NCBI GenBank assembly: GCA_955652675.1
Contig: CATPBP010000090.1
Coordinates: forward strand, 1-49,208
Source of the DNA: Candidatus Dormiibacterota bacterium
GTDB lineage: Bacteria > Chloroflexota > Dormibacteria > Dormibacterales > Dormibacteraceae
DNA length: 49,208 nt
Direction of reading: 5' to 3'
This document shows, piece after piece, positions 1 through 8,741 of this stretch (its first letter is position 1; each line of letters opens with the position of its first letter). Position numbers and translations under genes: made by a program. The notes beneath the pieces were generated by a model. That model did no database searches. It was not told the origin of the DNA and saw nothing but the letters and a program-made list of their open reading frames with translations.

Positions 1-696
1 CTCTTCAACTGCGTCACCCGGCTCTACAGGCCCAGCGCCGGCCAGATCATTTTCGACGGCCGCGATCTTCTCCGAGACCGCCCCTATCAGATCGTCAGTC
101 GGGGCGTCGCGAGAACCTTTCAGAATGTCGAGCTCTTCCGGCGCATGACGGTCCTCGACAACGTCCTCGTGGGCCTGCACACGGAGGTGAGCACGACCCG
201 GTTCGACTGGCTCGGCACCGCGCTGGGACTGCCCTGGACCCGCCGCGGCGAGCGGCGAGCTCGGGAGCGTGCGCTGGAGGCCCTGGAGGACGTCGGCCTC
301 GCCGCCCTGGCCGACCGCCAGGTGGCCGGGCTCTCCTTCGGGACGCAGAAGGCGATCGAGCTCGCCCGCGCGCTAGCGTCGCGGCCGCGCCTTCTGCTCC
401 TGGACGAGCCGGCCGGCGGCCTGAACCACCAGGAGGTCGGCGAGCTGGCGGAGCTGCTGAGGCGGCTGCACTCCAGCTACCGCCTGACCCTGCTGCTGGT
501 CGAGCACCACATGAACCTGGTCATGAACGTCTCCGACCGTGTCGTGGTGCTCCACTTCGGCCGGAAGATCGCGGAGGGCTCGCCACAACAGGTGCAGGAA
601 GACAGCGGGGTCATCGAGGCATACCTGGGCACGGCGGAGGCGCCAGGCCAATCCTCGCCGGGCCACCCAGGCCCGACGGTCCCCAGCGCGGGCTGA
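1..696 (+). CDS. livG: Branched-chain amino acid ABC transporter ATP-binding protein LivG (5' truncated)
   Basis: ATPase subunit of a high-affinity branched-chain amino acid type importer, acting on the cytoplasmic face of the membrane. The window edge cuts off the start and the Walker A loop. The frame is open from base 1 and gives 231 residues. Visible motifs are the Q-loop (ARTFQN, about residues 44-49), a signature-like LSFGTQ, Walker B (LLLLDEPAGGLN) and the H-loop histidine in EHHM. The long insertion between the Q-loop and the signature is typical of LivG rather than LivF. livF starts 4 bases after the stop. The true substrate cannot be told from sequence; LIV, urea or aromatic compounds are all possible for this family. 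Confidence 0.93.
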   Translation, partial: LFNCVTRLYRPSAGQIIFDGRDLLRDRPYQIVSRGVARTFQNVELFRRMTVLDNVLVGLHTEVSTTRFDWLGTALGLPWTRRGERRARERALEALEDVGLAALADRQVAGLSFGTQKAIELARALASRPRLLLLDEPAGGLNHQEVGELAELLRRLHSSYRLTLLLVEHHMNLVMNVSDRVVVLHFGRKIAEGSPQQVQEDSGVIEAYLGTAEAPGQSSPGHPGPTVPSAG

Positions 697-700
697 ACCC

Positions 701-1411
701 ATGGTCCTGCTCGAGCTCACCCAGGTGGTGGCCACCTACGGGCCCGTCAGAGCGCTGCACGGCATCGATGCCCAGGTGCCGGAGGGATCCATAGTGGCGC
801 TGCTCGGCGCCAACGGTGCCGGCAAGACCACCACGCTGCGCGCCATCAGCGGAATGGTGAAGGCGACCGGGCGGATTCGCTTCGACGGGCACGAAGTTCT
901 CAACCGGCGGCCCGAAGACGTGGCGCGGCTCGGGGTCGCCCACGTCCCCGAAGGCCGGGGTACGCTGGCGCAGCTGACCGTCTGGGAAAACCTGCAGATG
1001 GGCGCCTACATACGGCGCGACCGGAACCGCGTCAAGCAGGACCTGGATCGGGTGTGCGGCTACTTTCCCTGGATCCCTCAGCGCCGGCGTCAGCCGGCGG
1101 CACTCCTATCCGGTGGCGAACAGCAGATGCTCGCCATCGCGAGGGCCCTCATGTTGCGGCCACGCTTGCTGCTGCTCGACGAGCCATCACTCGGCCTCGC
1201 GCCCATTGTCGTGCGCGAGATCTTCGACCTCATCCAGGCCATCAACCGCGAGGAAGGGCTGACCGTGCTCGTCGTCGAGCAGAACGCCAGTCTGGCCCTG
1301 CAGCTGGCCCGGCGGGCCTACGTCCTGGAGGTGGGCCGTGTCGTCCTGGAGGGAGAAAGCGACGAGTTGGCGCGCAATGAGTCCGTCCGTAAGTCCTACC
1401 TCGGCTACTGA
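701..1411 (+). CDS. livF: Branched-chain amino acid ABC transporter ATP-binding protein LivF
   Basis: Second ATPase of the LIV-type importer, 236 aa, the usual LivF length. Walker A (GANGAGKTT) lies near residue 37, followed by a Q-loop region (AHVPEGRGT), the signature LSGGEQQ, Walker B (LLLLDEPSLGLAP) and the H-loop region VVEQNA. The ATG at 701 was chosen because it begins the family-typical MxLLELxxVxxxYG sequence right after the livG stop. The frame is open further upstream only as a shadow of livG. It should heterodimerise with LivG and drive LivH/LivM. Confidence 0.95.
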   Translation: MVLLELTQVVATYGPVRALHGIDAQVPEGSIVALLGANGAGKTTTLRAISGMVKATGRIRFDGHEVLNRRPEDVARLGVAHVPEGRGTLAQLTVWENLQMGAYIRRDRNRVKQDLDRVCGYFPWIPQRRRQPAALLSGGEQQMLAIARALMLRPRLLLLDEPSLGLAPIVVREIFDLIQAINREEGLTVLVVEQNASLALQLARRAYVLEVGRVVLEGESDELARNESVRKSYLGY

Positions 1412-1431
1412 CGGCTGATCCGGGAGCGGTA

Positions 1432-2334
1432 ATGCTGCTGGCCGCTAGCGTCATTCAGAGCTTCGCCCAGCAGGTGGTCTCGGGCGTCGCCTCCGGGGCC
1501 ATCTACGCCAGTCTGGCGCTGGCTCTGGTGCTGATATATCGCGCGATGGACGTCGCCAACTTCGCCCAGGGTGAGATGGCGATGTTCGCCACCTTCGTCG
1601 CCTACACGCTGATCACGCAGTTTCATCTGCCCTACCTGCTCGCCTTCGTCCTCACGATCCTGCTCGCCTTTGCGGGAGGCGTCATCGTGGAACGAGCCTT
1701 CGTCCGGCCCTTCGAGGGAGCCCCCGTGCTGACCCTGGTCATCGTCACGCTGGCGCTCTTCTCGATCGTCAACGGCCTTGCGGGTCTGATCTGGGGTTAC
1801 GTCTTCAAGACCTTCGACAGCCCCTTCCCCGCCCGCTCGGTCCAGGTCGGCGGCGTCTTCGTCGGGATTCAGGACCTCGGCGTCATCGCGGTCACCCTAG
1901 TCGTGCTGGCGGTGGTCTTCAGCTTCTTCCGCTACACCAGGCTGGGGCTCGCCATGCGCGCCGCCGCCCTCTATCCCGAGTCGAGCCGCCTGCTCGGGGT
2001 GCGCACCAGCCGCATGCTGGCGCTGGGCTGGGGACTGGCGGCGGCGGTGGGAGCGGTGTCCGGCATGATGGTCGCCCCAATCGTCTTTCTGGACCCGAAC
2101 ATGATGCAGCCGGTGCTCCTCTTCGCCTTCGCGGCCGCGGTCCTCGGCGGCATCGAGAGCCCGGTCGGCTCGGTGATAGGTGGAGTCATCGTGGGAGTCC
2201 TGCTCGCCCTTGTCGGCACCTACCTGCCGGGGGGGCAGAACCTGCGCATCCCCTTCGGTCTGATCGTCATCGTGGCGGTACTGCTCTTCCGGCCGGCCGG
2301 CCTCTTCGGCCGCCGTGAGATGAAAAGGGTATGA
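1432..2334 (+). CDS. livH: Branched-chain amino acid ABC transporter permease LivH
   Basis: Inner-membrane permease of the LIV-type importer, 300 aa, with about eight hydrophobic segments. The N-terminal pattern (GVASGAIYASLALALVLIYRAMDVANFAQGEMAMF) is typical of LivH, and the EAA-like coupling loop lies near GVRTSRMLALGW. The start follows a GGGAGCGG purine stretch. Its end overlaps livM by 4 bases (ATGA), so the two permease subunits are translationally coupled. Confidence 0.95.
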   Translation: MLLAASVIQSFAQQVVSGVASGAIYASLALALVLIYRAMDVANFAQGEMAMFATFVAYTLITQFHLPYLLAFVLTILLAFAGGVIVERAFVRPFEGAPVLTLVIVTLALFSIVNGLAGLIWGYVFKTFDSPFPARSVQVGGVFVGIQDLGVIAVTLVVLAVVFSFFRYTRLGLAMRAAALYPESSRLLGVRTSRMLALGWGLAAAVGAVSGMMVAPIVFLDPNMMQPVLLFAFAAAVLGGIESPVGSVIGGVIVGVLLALVGTYLPGGQNLRIPFGLIVIVAVLLFRPAGLFGRREMKRV

Positions 2335-3434
2335 CCGCGACGGGGGCTCTCAACAGCTCCCGCCTTCGCGCCTCAACCATCTTCCCTGCCCTGGTCGCGC
2401 TGGTTGTCCTCTTCGGCATCCCGCTCACCACCGACAGCTTCCAGACCTTCCAGTTCGCCAACGTGGCGGTGTTCGTGGTCGCCATCCTGGGGCTGAACCT
2501 CCTGACCGGTTACAGCGGCCAGATATCGCTCGGCAACGGCGCTTTCATGGCGATCGGGGGCTACACCACCGCGCTGCTGGTGGCTCGGTTGGGAGTGCCC
2601 TACGCCTTGACGATTCCCCTGAGCGGTCTCCTGGCCGCCGCCGCCGGAGTCATGATCGGCATCCCGGCGCTTCGCTTACGCGGTATCTACCTGGCGCTTG
2701 CGACCTTCGCGCTCGCCCTCGCCGTCACTCCCGTGCTGAACAACTTCGATTCTTTCACCGGCGGTCACGCTGGGCTGAACTTGAATCCGGCGGCACCACC
2801 TTTCGGCCTCGACTTGAGCAACGAGCAGTGGCTCTACTTTCTCTGCTGGGCGGTGGCAGCGATCCTCTTCCTCCCCGCCCGGCTTCTGATTGGGAGCCGG
2901 ACAGGCCGGGCCTGGATGGCGATAAGGGACGGCGAGACGGCGGCCACGGCGAATGGCATCAGCATCTCCTTCTACAAGACGCTGGCATTCGGGATCAGCG
3001 CCTTCTACGCCGGGGTCGCGGGCTCTCTGCAGGCGGTGGTTCTGGCGTACATCAACCCCGACAGCTACAGCCTCACCCTCTCGCTGTCTCTGCTGATCGG
3101 GGCCGTGGTCGGCGGCCTTGGCAGCGTCTGGGGACCGGTGCTGGGTGGCCTGGTCGTGGTCTGGCTGCCCTACCTGGCCGAGCGGGCCGCCGGGCTACAC
3201 CTTGGCCCACTCTCCTTTGGCGGGAAGCCGGACATCGGCTTCGGAATCCTGCTTCTTGTCCTCATGTACTTCGCGCCGGCGGGACTGGCCGGACTGGCCG
3301 GGCGGGCCTGGCGCTGGTACAGAAGACTTCGCCGGGGCTCTGGAGGTCCGGCGGACGGGGAGTCGGAAATGGTCGAACCCGAGCCCGTTGAAACCGCGGA
3401 GCGGCAGGTTGAGCCCGACCAGATGAGCACTTGA
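2331..3434 (+). CDS. livM: Branched-chain amino acid ABC transporter permease LivM
   Basis: Second permease of the importer, 367 aa. It carries the LivM hallmark NLLTGYSGQISLGNGAFMAIG near residues 54-74 and a conserved cytoplasmic loop (RDGETAATANGISISFYKTLAF). After the last membrane span there is an acidic, glutamate-rich tail of about 40 residues (GESEMVEPEPVETAERQ), longer than usual and probably cytoplasmic. The start ATG overlaps the livH stop as ATGA. The gene precedes the substrate-binding lipoprotein by about 65 bases. Confidence 0.94.
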   Translation: MTATGALNSSRLRASTIFPALVALVVLFGIPLTTDSFQTFQFANVAVFVVAILGLNLLTGYSGQISLGNGAFMAIGGYTTALLVARLGVPYALTIPLSGLLAAAAGVMIGIPALRLRGIYLALATFALALAVTPVLNNFDSFTGGHAGLNLNPAAPPFGLDLSNEQWLYFLCWAVAAILFLPARLLIGSRTGRAWMAIRDGETAATANGISISFYKTLAFGISAFYAGVAGSLQAVVLAYINPDSYSLTLSLSLLIGAVVGGLGSVWGPVLGGLVVVWLPYLAERAAGLHLGPLSFGGKPDIGFGILLLVLMYFAPAGLAGLAGRAWRWYRRLRRGSGGPADGESEMVEPEPVETAERQVEPDQMST

Positions 3435-3498
3435 CCGCCCTACCGGCTTCGTCAATCCTTGGGACGCAGACTTCATGCTGAGTTGGAGGAGAGAAAAG

Positions 3499-4764
3499 AT
3501 GATCGGCTTCAAGCGACTGGCGGCGGTCCTGGCCACGCTGGCGCTGACCGCCGTCGCCTGCGGAGCCCAACAGTCAGGCTCACAGGCGACCAAGACCGAT
3601 CCAGGGGTTACGCAGGACACGATCACGCTTGGAGCCACCTACCCGGTCAGCGGCACGGCCTCCTTTTACTACTCGGTAGCCAAGGGGGCAAGCGCCTACT
3701 TCGAGTACATCAACAATGAGAAGGGCGGGGTGAACGGCCGCAAGATCAAGTACATCGTCGTCGACGACGCTTACACCCCGGCCAACACGCCGGCCAAGGC
3801 GCGTGAGCTGGTCCAGCAGGACAAGGTCTTCCTCACCTACGGCAACCTGGGGACGCCGACCAACCTGGCGGTGCGCGACTACTACAACCAGCAGAAGGTC
3901 CCCCAGCTGTTCGTCTTCACGGGCTCGAGCGTGTGGGGAGCCGACTACAGCAAGTACCCGTGGACCCTGGGCTGGCAGCCCGACTACGTCACCGAGGGCA
4001 AGATCTACGCCAGATACATCACGCAGAGCGAGGCGGCCGACAAGATCGGCGTTCTCTATCAGAACGATCAGTACGGCAAGGACTACCTGAACGGGCTCCG
4101 AGCAGGGCTCGGTGACAAAGCGGCTGCCATGATCACGGACACGGCGACCTACAACGCCAACGACCCGGTCGACATGAGCTCGCAGGTGAACAAGCTCAAG
4201 GCGAGCGGCGCAAACACCTTCTACGTGGCGGCCACCCCGGCGTACGCCGCGAACGCGGTCACCAACGCGGTGAAGAACGGTTGGAAGCCCAAGATCTACA
4301 TGAACAACGTGTCCGGGGCGAGCGCCACCTGGCGAGGGGTGGTCAAGGGCCTGGGTGCCAGCGCCGGCGTGGACGGCATGATCAGCAGCACCTACCTCAA
4401 AGATCCCCTCGATACAGCGAAGTGGGGCAATAACGCCGGGGTCAAGCTCTTCCGGGACGTGATGACCAGGTATGGCAACGGTTGCGACCCCAGCGGCGCC
4501 GATTCCTTCTGCATCAGCGGGATGGCCAGCGCCTTCACCATGGTCAACCTGCTGAGGCAGGCGGGAAACGACCTGACTCGCAAGCACGTGATGGACCTGG
4601 CCTGCTGCGCCCTCAACGAGAGCGACAACCCGCTCCTGCTTCCGGGCACCGTGGTCAAGACGACGAAGACCGACCACTTCCCCGTCCAGCAGGAGCAGCT
4701 GCAGAGGTGGGAGCAGGACCACTGGGTACCATTCGGCCCAGTGCTGGACGCACGAAAGAAGTAG
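3499..4764 (+). CDS. LIV-type ABC transporter substrate-binding lipoprotein
   Basis: Extracytoplasmic solute-binding protein (Peripla_BP_6 / type I fold), 421 aa, feeding LivH/LivM. The ATG at 3499 is preceded by a GGAGGAG ribosome site with about 8 bases spacing; an in-frame ATG at 3475 lacks one. The N-terminus is a lipoprotein signal (KRLAAVLATLALTAVAC), so Cys20 should be lipidated. The mature part has the family-typical ITLGATYPVSGTAS opening and the GVNGRKIKYIVVDD loop. The binding specificity cannot be read from sequence; amino acids, acyl amides and aromatic acids are all handled by this family. Confidence 0.92.
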   Translation: MIGFKRLAAVLATLALTAVACGAQQSGSQATKTDPGVTQDTITLGATYPVSGTASFYYSVAKGASAYFEYINNEKGGVNGRKIKYIVVDDAYTPANTPAKARELVQQDKVFLTYGNLGTPTNLAVRDYYNQQKVPQLFVFTGSSVWGADYSKYPWTLGWQPDYVTEGKIYARYITQSEAADKIGVLYQNDQYGKDYLNGLRAGLGDKAAAMITDTATYNANDPVDMSSQVNKLKASGANTFYVAATPAYAANAVTNAVKNGWKPKIYMNNVSGASATWRGVVKGLGASAGVDGMISSTYLKDPLDTAKWGNNAGVKLFRDVMTRYGNGCDPSGADSFCISGMASAFTMVNLLRQAGNDLTRKHVMDLACCALNESDNPLLLPGTVVKTTKTDHFPVQQEQLQRWEQDHWVPFGPVLDARKK

Positions 4765-4831
4765 CTTGGACGGAGCCACCTTAAGGAGCAGAAAGGAGGT
4801 AGTTGGGGGGAGCCCACGGTTCCTCTCAACA

Positions 4832-5596
4832 GTGATCGAGCGGGTTCGGCCTTACTGGCTCCACGCGTACCTGCTTGTCTACACAGCCTTCCTGCTCTAT
4901 CTCGACGGCAAATGGGGCGGCTTCTTGCCTCAGTGTGGGTTGGGACTACTCACCTTCCTCGTGCTCTGGTTGTGCACCCGCCGGCTCGAGCCTTCGCTGC
5001 GCCGCCAGGTCTGGATCTGCGTGGTGGTGGCCACCTGTTTCGAGATCTTCGGCAGCCTGATCTGGGGCGTGTATCGCTACCGGCTGCACAATGTCCCGCT
5101 CTACGTACCGCCCGGCCACGGGTTGGTCTTCTTCTTCGGCCTGACGGCGGCCAGCCTTCCTGTGTTCCAGCGCTACGGCCGGCGCGCCGCGCTCTTCGTC
5201 CTGGGGCTCTGCGCGGCCTGGGCCGTCGGGGGCCTCACGATCCTCCCTCTCTGGACCCACCGGATCGACGTGCAGGGAGCCCTCTGCCTGCCGATCTTCG
5301 CCTGGTTCCTCCTTCGCTCCCCGCGCTACGCGCTCTTCGCGGCGATCTTCATCGCGACCACCGACCTCGAGATCATCGGCACCCTGATGGGTGACTGGTA
5401 CTGGCTGCCGGTGGCTCCCATCAACCACTTACCCTCCGGCAACCCGCCGTCCGCGATCGCGGGCGGGTACTGCGTGATCGATTCCTCGGTGGCCCTGGTC
5501 ATCCTCGGACTTCAGCGTGTGCGCGCCCTGAGGCCGATGCTGACTGGCCGGCGGCGCCGCATCGAGCCCACCACCGCCGAGACGGAGGCGGCCTAA
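4832..5596 (+). CDS. Uncharacterised multi-pass membrane protein
   Basis: I do not recognise the family. The frame opens with TTG at 4766, one base after the solute-binding protein stop, but the conserved-looking part (IERVRPYWLHAYLLVYTAFLLYLDGKWGG) begins at a GTG at 4832, which I prefer; that gives 254 aa. It has about seven to eight hydrophobic helices. Distinctive motifs are NVPLYVPPGHGLVFFFGL in mid-protein and INHLPSGNPPSAIAGGYCVID near the C-terminus. Pro/Gly/His-rich loops like these often line a membrane active site. It lies directly behind the importer genes and may work with them. A perfect AAAGGAGGT site at 4792-4800 fits neither start well. Confidence 0.75.
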   Translation: MIERVRPYWLHAYLLVYTAFLLYLDGKWGGFLPQCGLGLLTFLVLWLCTRRLEPSLRRQVWICVVVATCFEIFGSLIWGVYRYRLHNVPLYVPPGHGLVFFFGLTAASLPVFQRYGRRAALFVLGLCAAWAVGGLTILPLWTHRIDVQGALCLPIFAWFLLRSPRYALFAAIFIATTDLEIIGTLMGDWYWLPVAPINHLPSGNPPSAIAGGYCVIDSSVALVILGLQRVRALRPMLTGRRRRIEPTTAETEAA

Positions 5597-5606
5597 AGGA
5601 AAAAAG

Positions 5607-5636
5607 TACCCTCCCCCACAACACAAGGGAGGGGAA
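5607..5636 (-). terminator. Rho-independent terminator of the ftsE-ftsX operon
   Basis: A 7-bp stem (CCCTCCC at 5609-5615 with GGGAGGG at 5627-5633, 11-nt loop). Read on the minus strand it is followed by TAC and then a run of six T (complement of the A run at 5600-5605). It lies just past the ftsX stop. On the plus strand the same hairpin could also stop transcription from the importer cluster, but there is no T-run on that side. Confidence 0.7.
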
Positions 5637-5648
5637 ATCTTCCTTGGG

Positions 5649-6596
5649 TTAGGTCTCCAGGTGGCGGCGGACTCCGAGGAGGGATGAGCCAGATCCCAGG
5701 CCCACGCCCACCAGCAGGACCACGGCGCCCGCGAGGATCGCCACGCCGGTCGTCAAGCCCGGCGCGATCTGGGCGAAGTTGGCGGCGCCGATGCCGACCA
5801 CGGAGACACCCACGATCAGGGTCACCAGGCCGGCGATGATCCCGGCGGCTCCCCCCGTCAGCGCTCCCTCGACCAGGAAGGGTCCCCGGACCATCCAGCG
5901 TCTGGCCCCGACCAGCTGCATGATCATCAGCTCGTCGCGGCGGGAGTGGATCGCCGCCCGAACGCTGTTGGCGGTGACGGTGACAGCGACGAATGCAAGC
6001 AGGAGCATGAGCACCAGCCCCGCCACTCCGACCCAGGTCAGCAGCTGCTGTAGACGCTGGTAGGCGCCGGGCTCATAGGAGGTGGGCAGCAGCGGATCCA
6101 CCGCCGGGTCGTGTTGGACCGACCCGGCCAATCCGCCGACGTCCTGGACGCTGCGGACCATCAGGTCGAAGCTGGCCGGGAAGGGGTTGGGATCAGCGAC
6201 TGCCGTCAGGTCCGGCAGACCGGGGCGTCGCGCGGCTTTCTTGAGGGCATCGGCCTTGCTGACATAGGTGACCCGGACCACCCGCGGATTTCCCGCCAGG
6301 TTCTGGCGCAGCGTGTCAACGTCAGCCTGTTTGGCGTCGTCCCTGAGGTAGACGTGAAGGACCGCGGCGTCGGCGGAGGCGCGAGCCGTCGCGCTGCGCA
6401 GCGTGTACCAGCCCAGGCCGGCGATTCCGCTGAGTAGCAGCAGGATGGTCATCGACCCCAGCGCCGGCGCCGTGCTGCCGAGATTGCGCACCCAGTTTCT
6501 GGCCGCGTCGCGGACGAGATAGCGGACGGCGTTCTTGATCACCACGAGCAGCGTTCGGCGTCCGGGAAATGCCGGCCTCAGGACTTGACCGCCCAC
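5649..6596 (-). CDS. ftsX: Cell division ABC transporter permease FtsX
   Basis: FtsX forms the FtsEX complex, which couples ATP hydrolysis to activation of septal peptidoglycan hydrolases. The 315-aa reading shows one N-terminal membrane span (TAPALGSMTILLLLSGIAGLGWYTL), an extracytoplasmic domain of about 110 residues and three C-terminal spans, the standard FtsX topology. The GTG at 6596 lies 19 bases inside ftsE. A CTG at 6581 overlaps the ftsE stop as CTGA and would give a normal short cytoplasmic tail (310 aa), and a GTG at 6545 is also possible, so the start is uncertain. A terminator follows. Confidence 0.93.
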   Translation of the reverse strand: MGGQVLRPAFPGRRTLLVVIKNAVRYLVRDAARNWVRNLGSTAPALGSMTILLLLSGIAGLGWYTLRSATARASADAAVLHVYLRDDAKQADVDTLRQNLAGNPRVVRVTYVSKADALKKAARRPGLPDLTAVADPNPFPASFDLMVRSVQDVGGLAGSVQHDPAVDPLLPTSYEPGAYQRLQQLLTWVGVAGLVLMLLLAFVAVTVTANSVRAAIHSRRDELMIMQLVGARRWMVRGPFLVEGALTGGAAGIIAGLVTLIVGVSVVGIGAANFAQIAPGLTTGVAILAGAVVLLVGVGLGSGSSLLGVRRHLET

Positions 6597-7291
6597 GCGA
6601 GCCTCCCCACCCGGCCGGCGGGCTGGTCTCGGACCAGCCGACCCTCGACCAGGGTCAGTACGCGCCGTTGAAGGCGCTTCACGATCTCCACGTTGTGCGT
6701 CGCCACCAGCACCGCGGTTCCAAAACGGGACACGTCTTGCAGCAGCGTCATCACCTGCCAGGCCGTCTCCAGGTCCAGGTTGCCGGTAGGTTCGTCGGCG
6801 ACCAGCATCGGGGGCTGGGGCGCCAGCGCCCGGGCGATGGCTACGCGCTGCTGCTGGCCGCCGGACAGCTCGGCCGGAAAGGCGTCGGCCCGGTCTCCCA
6901 GCCCAACCGCGTCAAGCGCGTCCTGCGCCCGATCCAGTGCCTCCTGGTCCGAAATCCGGAGGTCGGTGACCTGGAGCCCGAAAGACACGTTCTCAACGGC
7001 GGTGAGCCGGGGCAGCAGCTTGAAGTCCTGGAAGACCACCCCCACCCGGCGGCGAAGCTCCGCGACGCGGGTTGATTTCAGTGTGTGGGCGGCAACTCCG
7101 TCGATCCAGACCTCCCCCGCCGTGGGCCGGATCTCGCGGTTCACCAGCTTCAGCAGGGTCGTCTTGCCAGCGCCGGTGGGTCCGACCAAAAAGGCGAACT
7201 CACCGCGCTCTAGCGCGAAGTTGACATCGTCCAGGGCGACCCGTTCTCCGAAGGAGCGGGCGACGCCGTAGAACTCGAGGAGCGGCGACAA
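6578..7291 (-). CDS. ftsE: Cell division ATP-binding protein FtsE
   Basis: ATPase of FtsEX, 237 aa, on the inner face of the membrane. Walker A is GPTGAGKTT near residue 38, the Q-loop is [12 protein letters not shown], the signature [15 protein letters not shown] and Walker [13 protein letters not shown], with the switch histidine in VATHN. The VFQDFKLL sequence is diagnostic for FtsE. The start is TTG and no strong ribosome site is visible. It is co-transcribed with ftsX; both are remote from the main division cluster at the right end of the window. Confidence 0.95.
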   Translation of the reverse strand: MSPLLEFYGVARSFGERVALDDVNFALERGEFAFLVGPTGAGKTTLLKLVNREIRPTAGEVWIDGVAAHTLKSTRVAELRRRVGVVFQDFKLLPRLTAVENVSFGLQVTDLRISDQEALDRAQDALDAVGLGDRADAFPAELSGGQQQRVAIARALAPQPPMLVADEPTGNLDLETAWQVMTLLQDVSRFGTAVLVATHNVEIVKRLQRRVLTLVEGRLVRDQPAGRVGRLAWAVKS

Positions 7292-7306
7292 CCTGGGTAA
7301 GAGTAC

Positions 7307-7552
7307 CTAACCGCCAGGCTCGCTTGCACTGGGCGTTCGCTCCAGGACATGTAGGCGCTTGACCGTCAGCTCACCGACGGTCAGCCGTTCGATGTCGACG
7401 CGGCCGAGCCTGGCGCGACCCACTGCGAGCGCTCCAATGGCGACTGCCCCCACCGAAAGGGCGCCGATGCTCACCGCGCCAACCGCCAGCCCAAGGGTCG
7501 CCACCCCAAGAGGGCTCCGTGGCATGAGACTCGAAACCAGTCCTCGCTTCAC
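7307..7552 (-). CDS. Small pentad-repeat protein, function unknown
   Basis: An 81-aa protein whose middle is almost wholly a five-residue repeat of the form x-x-(L/V)-x-(V/I), for example GALSV, GAVAI, GALAV, GRVDI, GELTV and KRLHV: about ten units from residue 16 to 68. The first units are Gly/Ala-rich and hydrophobic, the later ones charged. This periodicity resembles pentapeptide-repeat proteins, which fold as a quadrilateral beta-helix, but without their A(D/N)LXX consensus. The GTG start overlaps the P450 stop as GTGA, so it is the coupled last gene of the catabolic operon. It could instead be a membrane-associated peptide. Confidence 0.6.
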   Translation of the reverse strand: MKRGLVSSLMPRSPLGVATLGLAVGAVSIGALSVGAVAIGALAVGRARLGRVDIERLTVGELTVKRLHVLERTPSASEPGG

Positions 7553-8733
7553 TGCACAGCCAAGGGTAAACGCGTGAGCCCCCGCAGCGTGACCGTGGGG
7601 CTCCTCTCCGGTTCGCCGGCCAGGCGGAGCTTGGGAAAGCGAGCCACCAGGCCGGCAATCGCGATCTGAGCCTCCAGACGGGCGAGTGGAGCGCCCAGGC
7701 AGAAGTGGATGCCGCGGCCGAAGGAGAGATGCGGGTTTGGTGTGCGGGTGATGTCCAGGCGGTCGCGGTCGGCGAACTGGTCCGGATCGCGGTTGGCAGC
7801 GCCGAGGAGCGCCAGGACGCTCTCGCCCCGCTGGACACGGTGCCCGCCCAGATCGAGATCCTCCGTGGCAACCCGCGCGGTCAGCTGGACCGGGCTGTCC
7901 CAGCGCAGCAGCTCTTCGACGGCCGGCTGGATCAGCTCTGGCTGCTCGCGGAGGAGGGCGAGCTGCTGGCCATGCCCGAGGAGCGCCAGGGTGCCGTTCG
8001 TGATCAGGTTGACGGTGGTCTCGTGTCCTGCGACGAGCAGCAGATTCGCCATCACCACGAGCTCAGCCTGGGTCAGGACCTCCCCCGTCCCCTCGCCCGC
8101 GAGCAGACCGCTGATCAGGTCCTCGCCGGGTTCCAGACGGCGCCGGTCGATGATGCCGGAGAGGTAGCGACCAAGCGCCTGCCGCGCCTCCAAGGCGTTG
8201 GCCACCTGGCCGGGGTCGCGCCCGGAGAGCGGATCGAGATTGGCCACGAGGGCTCGTGACCATCCTCGAAACCGAGGCCAGTCTTCCGGTGGCACGCCCA
8301 GCATCTCCGCGATCACCGTCACCGGGAGCGGGTAGGCCAGCTCATGCACGAGCTCGAAGCCCCCGCGTTGGGCGGCGCGGTCGAGAGCGCTGCCGACCAG
8401 GGCCGTGATCCGAGGACGCAGCCGCTCGACCGCCCGAGGCGTGAACGCCTTGCTCACCAGCGTTCGGAGACGGGTGTGGTACGGCGGATCCACGACCAGC
8501 ATCGAGCGAGGGCCCGGTACCTCCTGCAGCTCCTGGTAGCCAGAAGCCCTGGTTCCGTCGGCCGACATCCGGTCGTCACGCAGGGCACTGGCGATGTCTC
8601 GGTAGCGGGTCAGCACCCAGGCCCCCATGGAGGGGCTGCGGTGGACCGGGTCAGCCTCCCGAAGCGCCCGATAGGTGGGATAGGGGTCGCGTCTGACCTC
8701 CGGGAGGAGTGGGTTGTAAGTGACGCTCTCCAC
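7549..8733 (-). CDS. Cytochrome P450
   Basis: Soluble bacterial P450 monooxygenase, 394 aa. The I-helix oxygen-binding motif is AGHETT at residues 235-240, the K-helix ExxR is E274-R277, and the heme loop is FGRGIHFCLG with ligand Cys345. The frame is open to 8970, but the GTG at 8733 starts the family-like sequence (NPLLPEVRRDPYPTYRALR) and sits 8 bases after the acyl-CoA synthetase stop. Gene order suggests it hydroxylates the lipid, terpenoid or steroid-like acid that the operon then degrades. It needs ferredoxin and reductase partners not found in this window. Confidence 0.93.
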   Translation of the reverse strand: MESVTYNPLLPEVRRDPYPTYRALREADPVHRSPSMGAWVLTRYRDIASALRDDRMSADGTRASGYQELQEVPGPRSMLVVDPPYHTRLRTLVSKAFTPRAVERLRPRITALVGSALDRAAQRGGFELVHELAYPLPVTVIAEMLGVPPEDWPRFRGWSRALVANLDPLSGRDPGQVANALEARQALGRYLSGIIDRRRLEPGEDLISGLLAGEGTGEVLTQAELVVMANLLLVAGHETTVNLITNGTLALLGHGQQLALLREQPELIQPAVEELLRWDSPVQLTARVATEDLDLGGHRVQRGESVLALLGAANRDPDQFADRDRLDITRTPNPHLSFGRGIHFCLGAPLARLEAQIAIAGLVARFPKLRLAGEPERSPTVTLRGLTRLPLAVQ

Positions 8734-8741
8734 GCCGCGCT

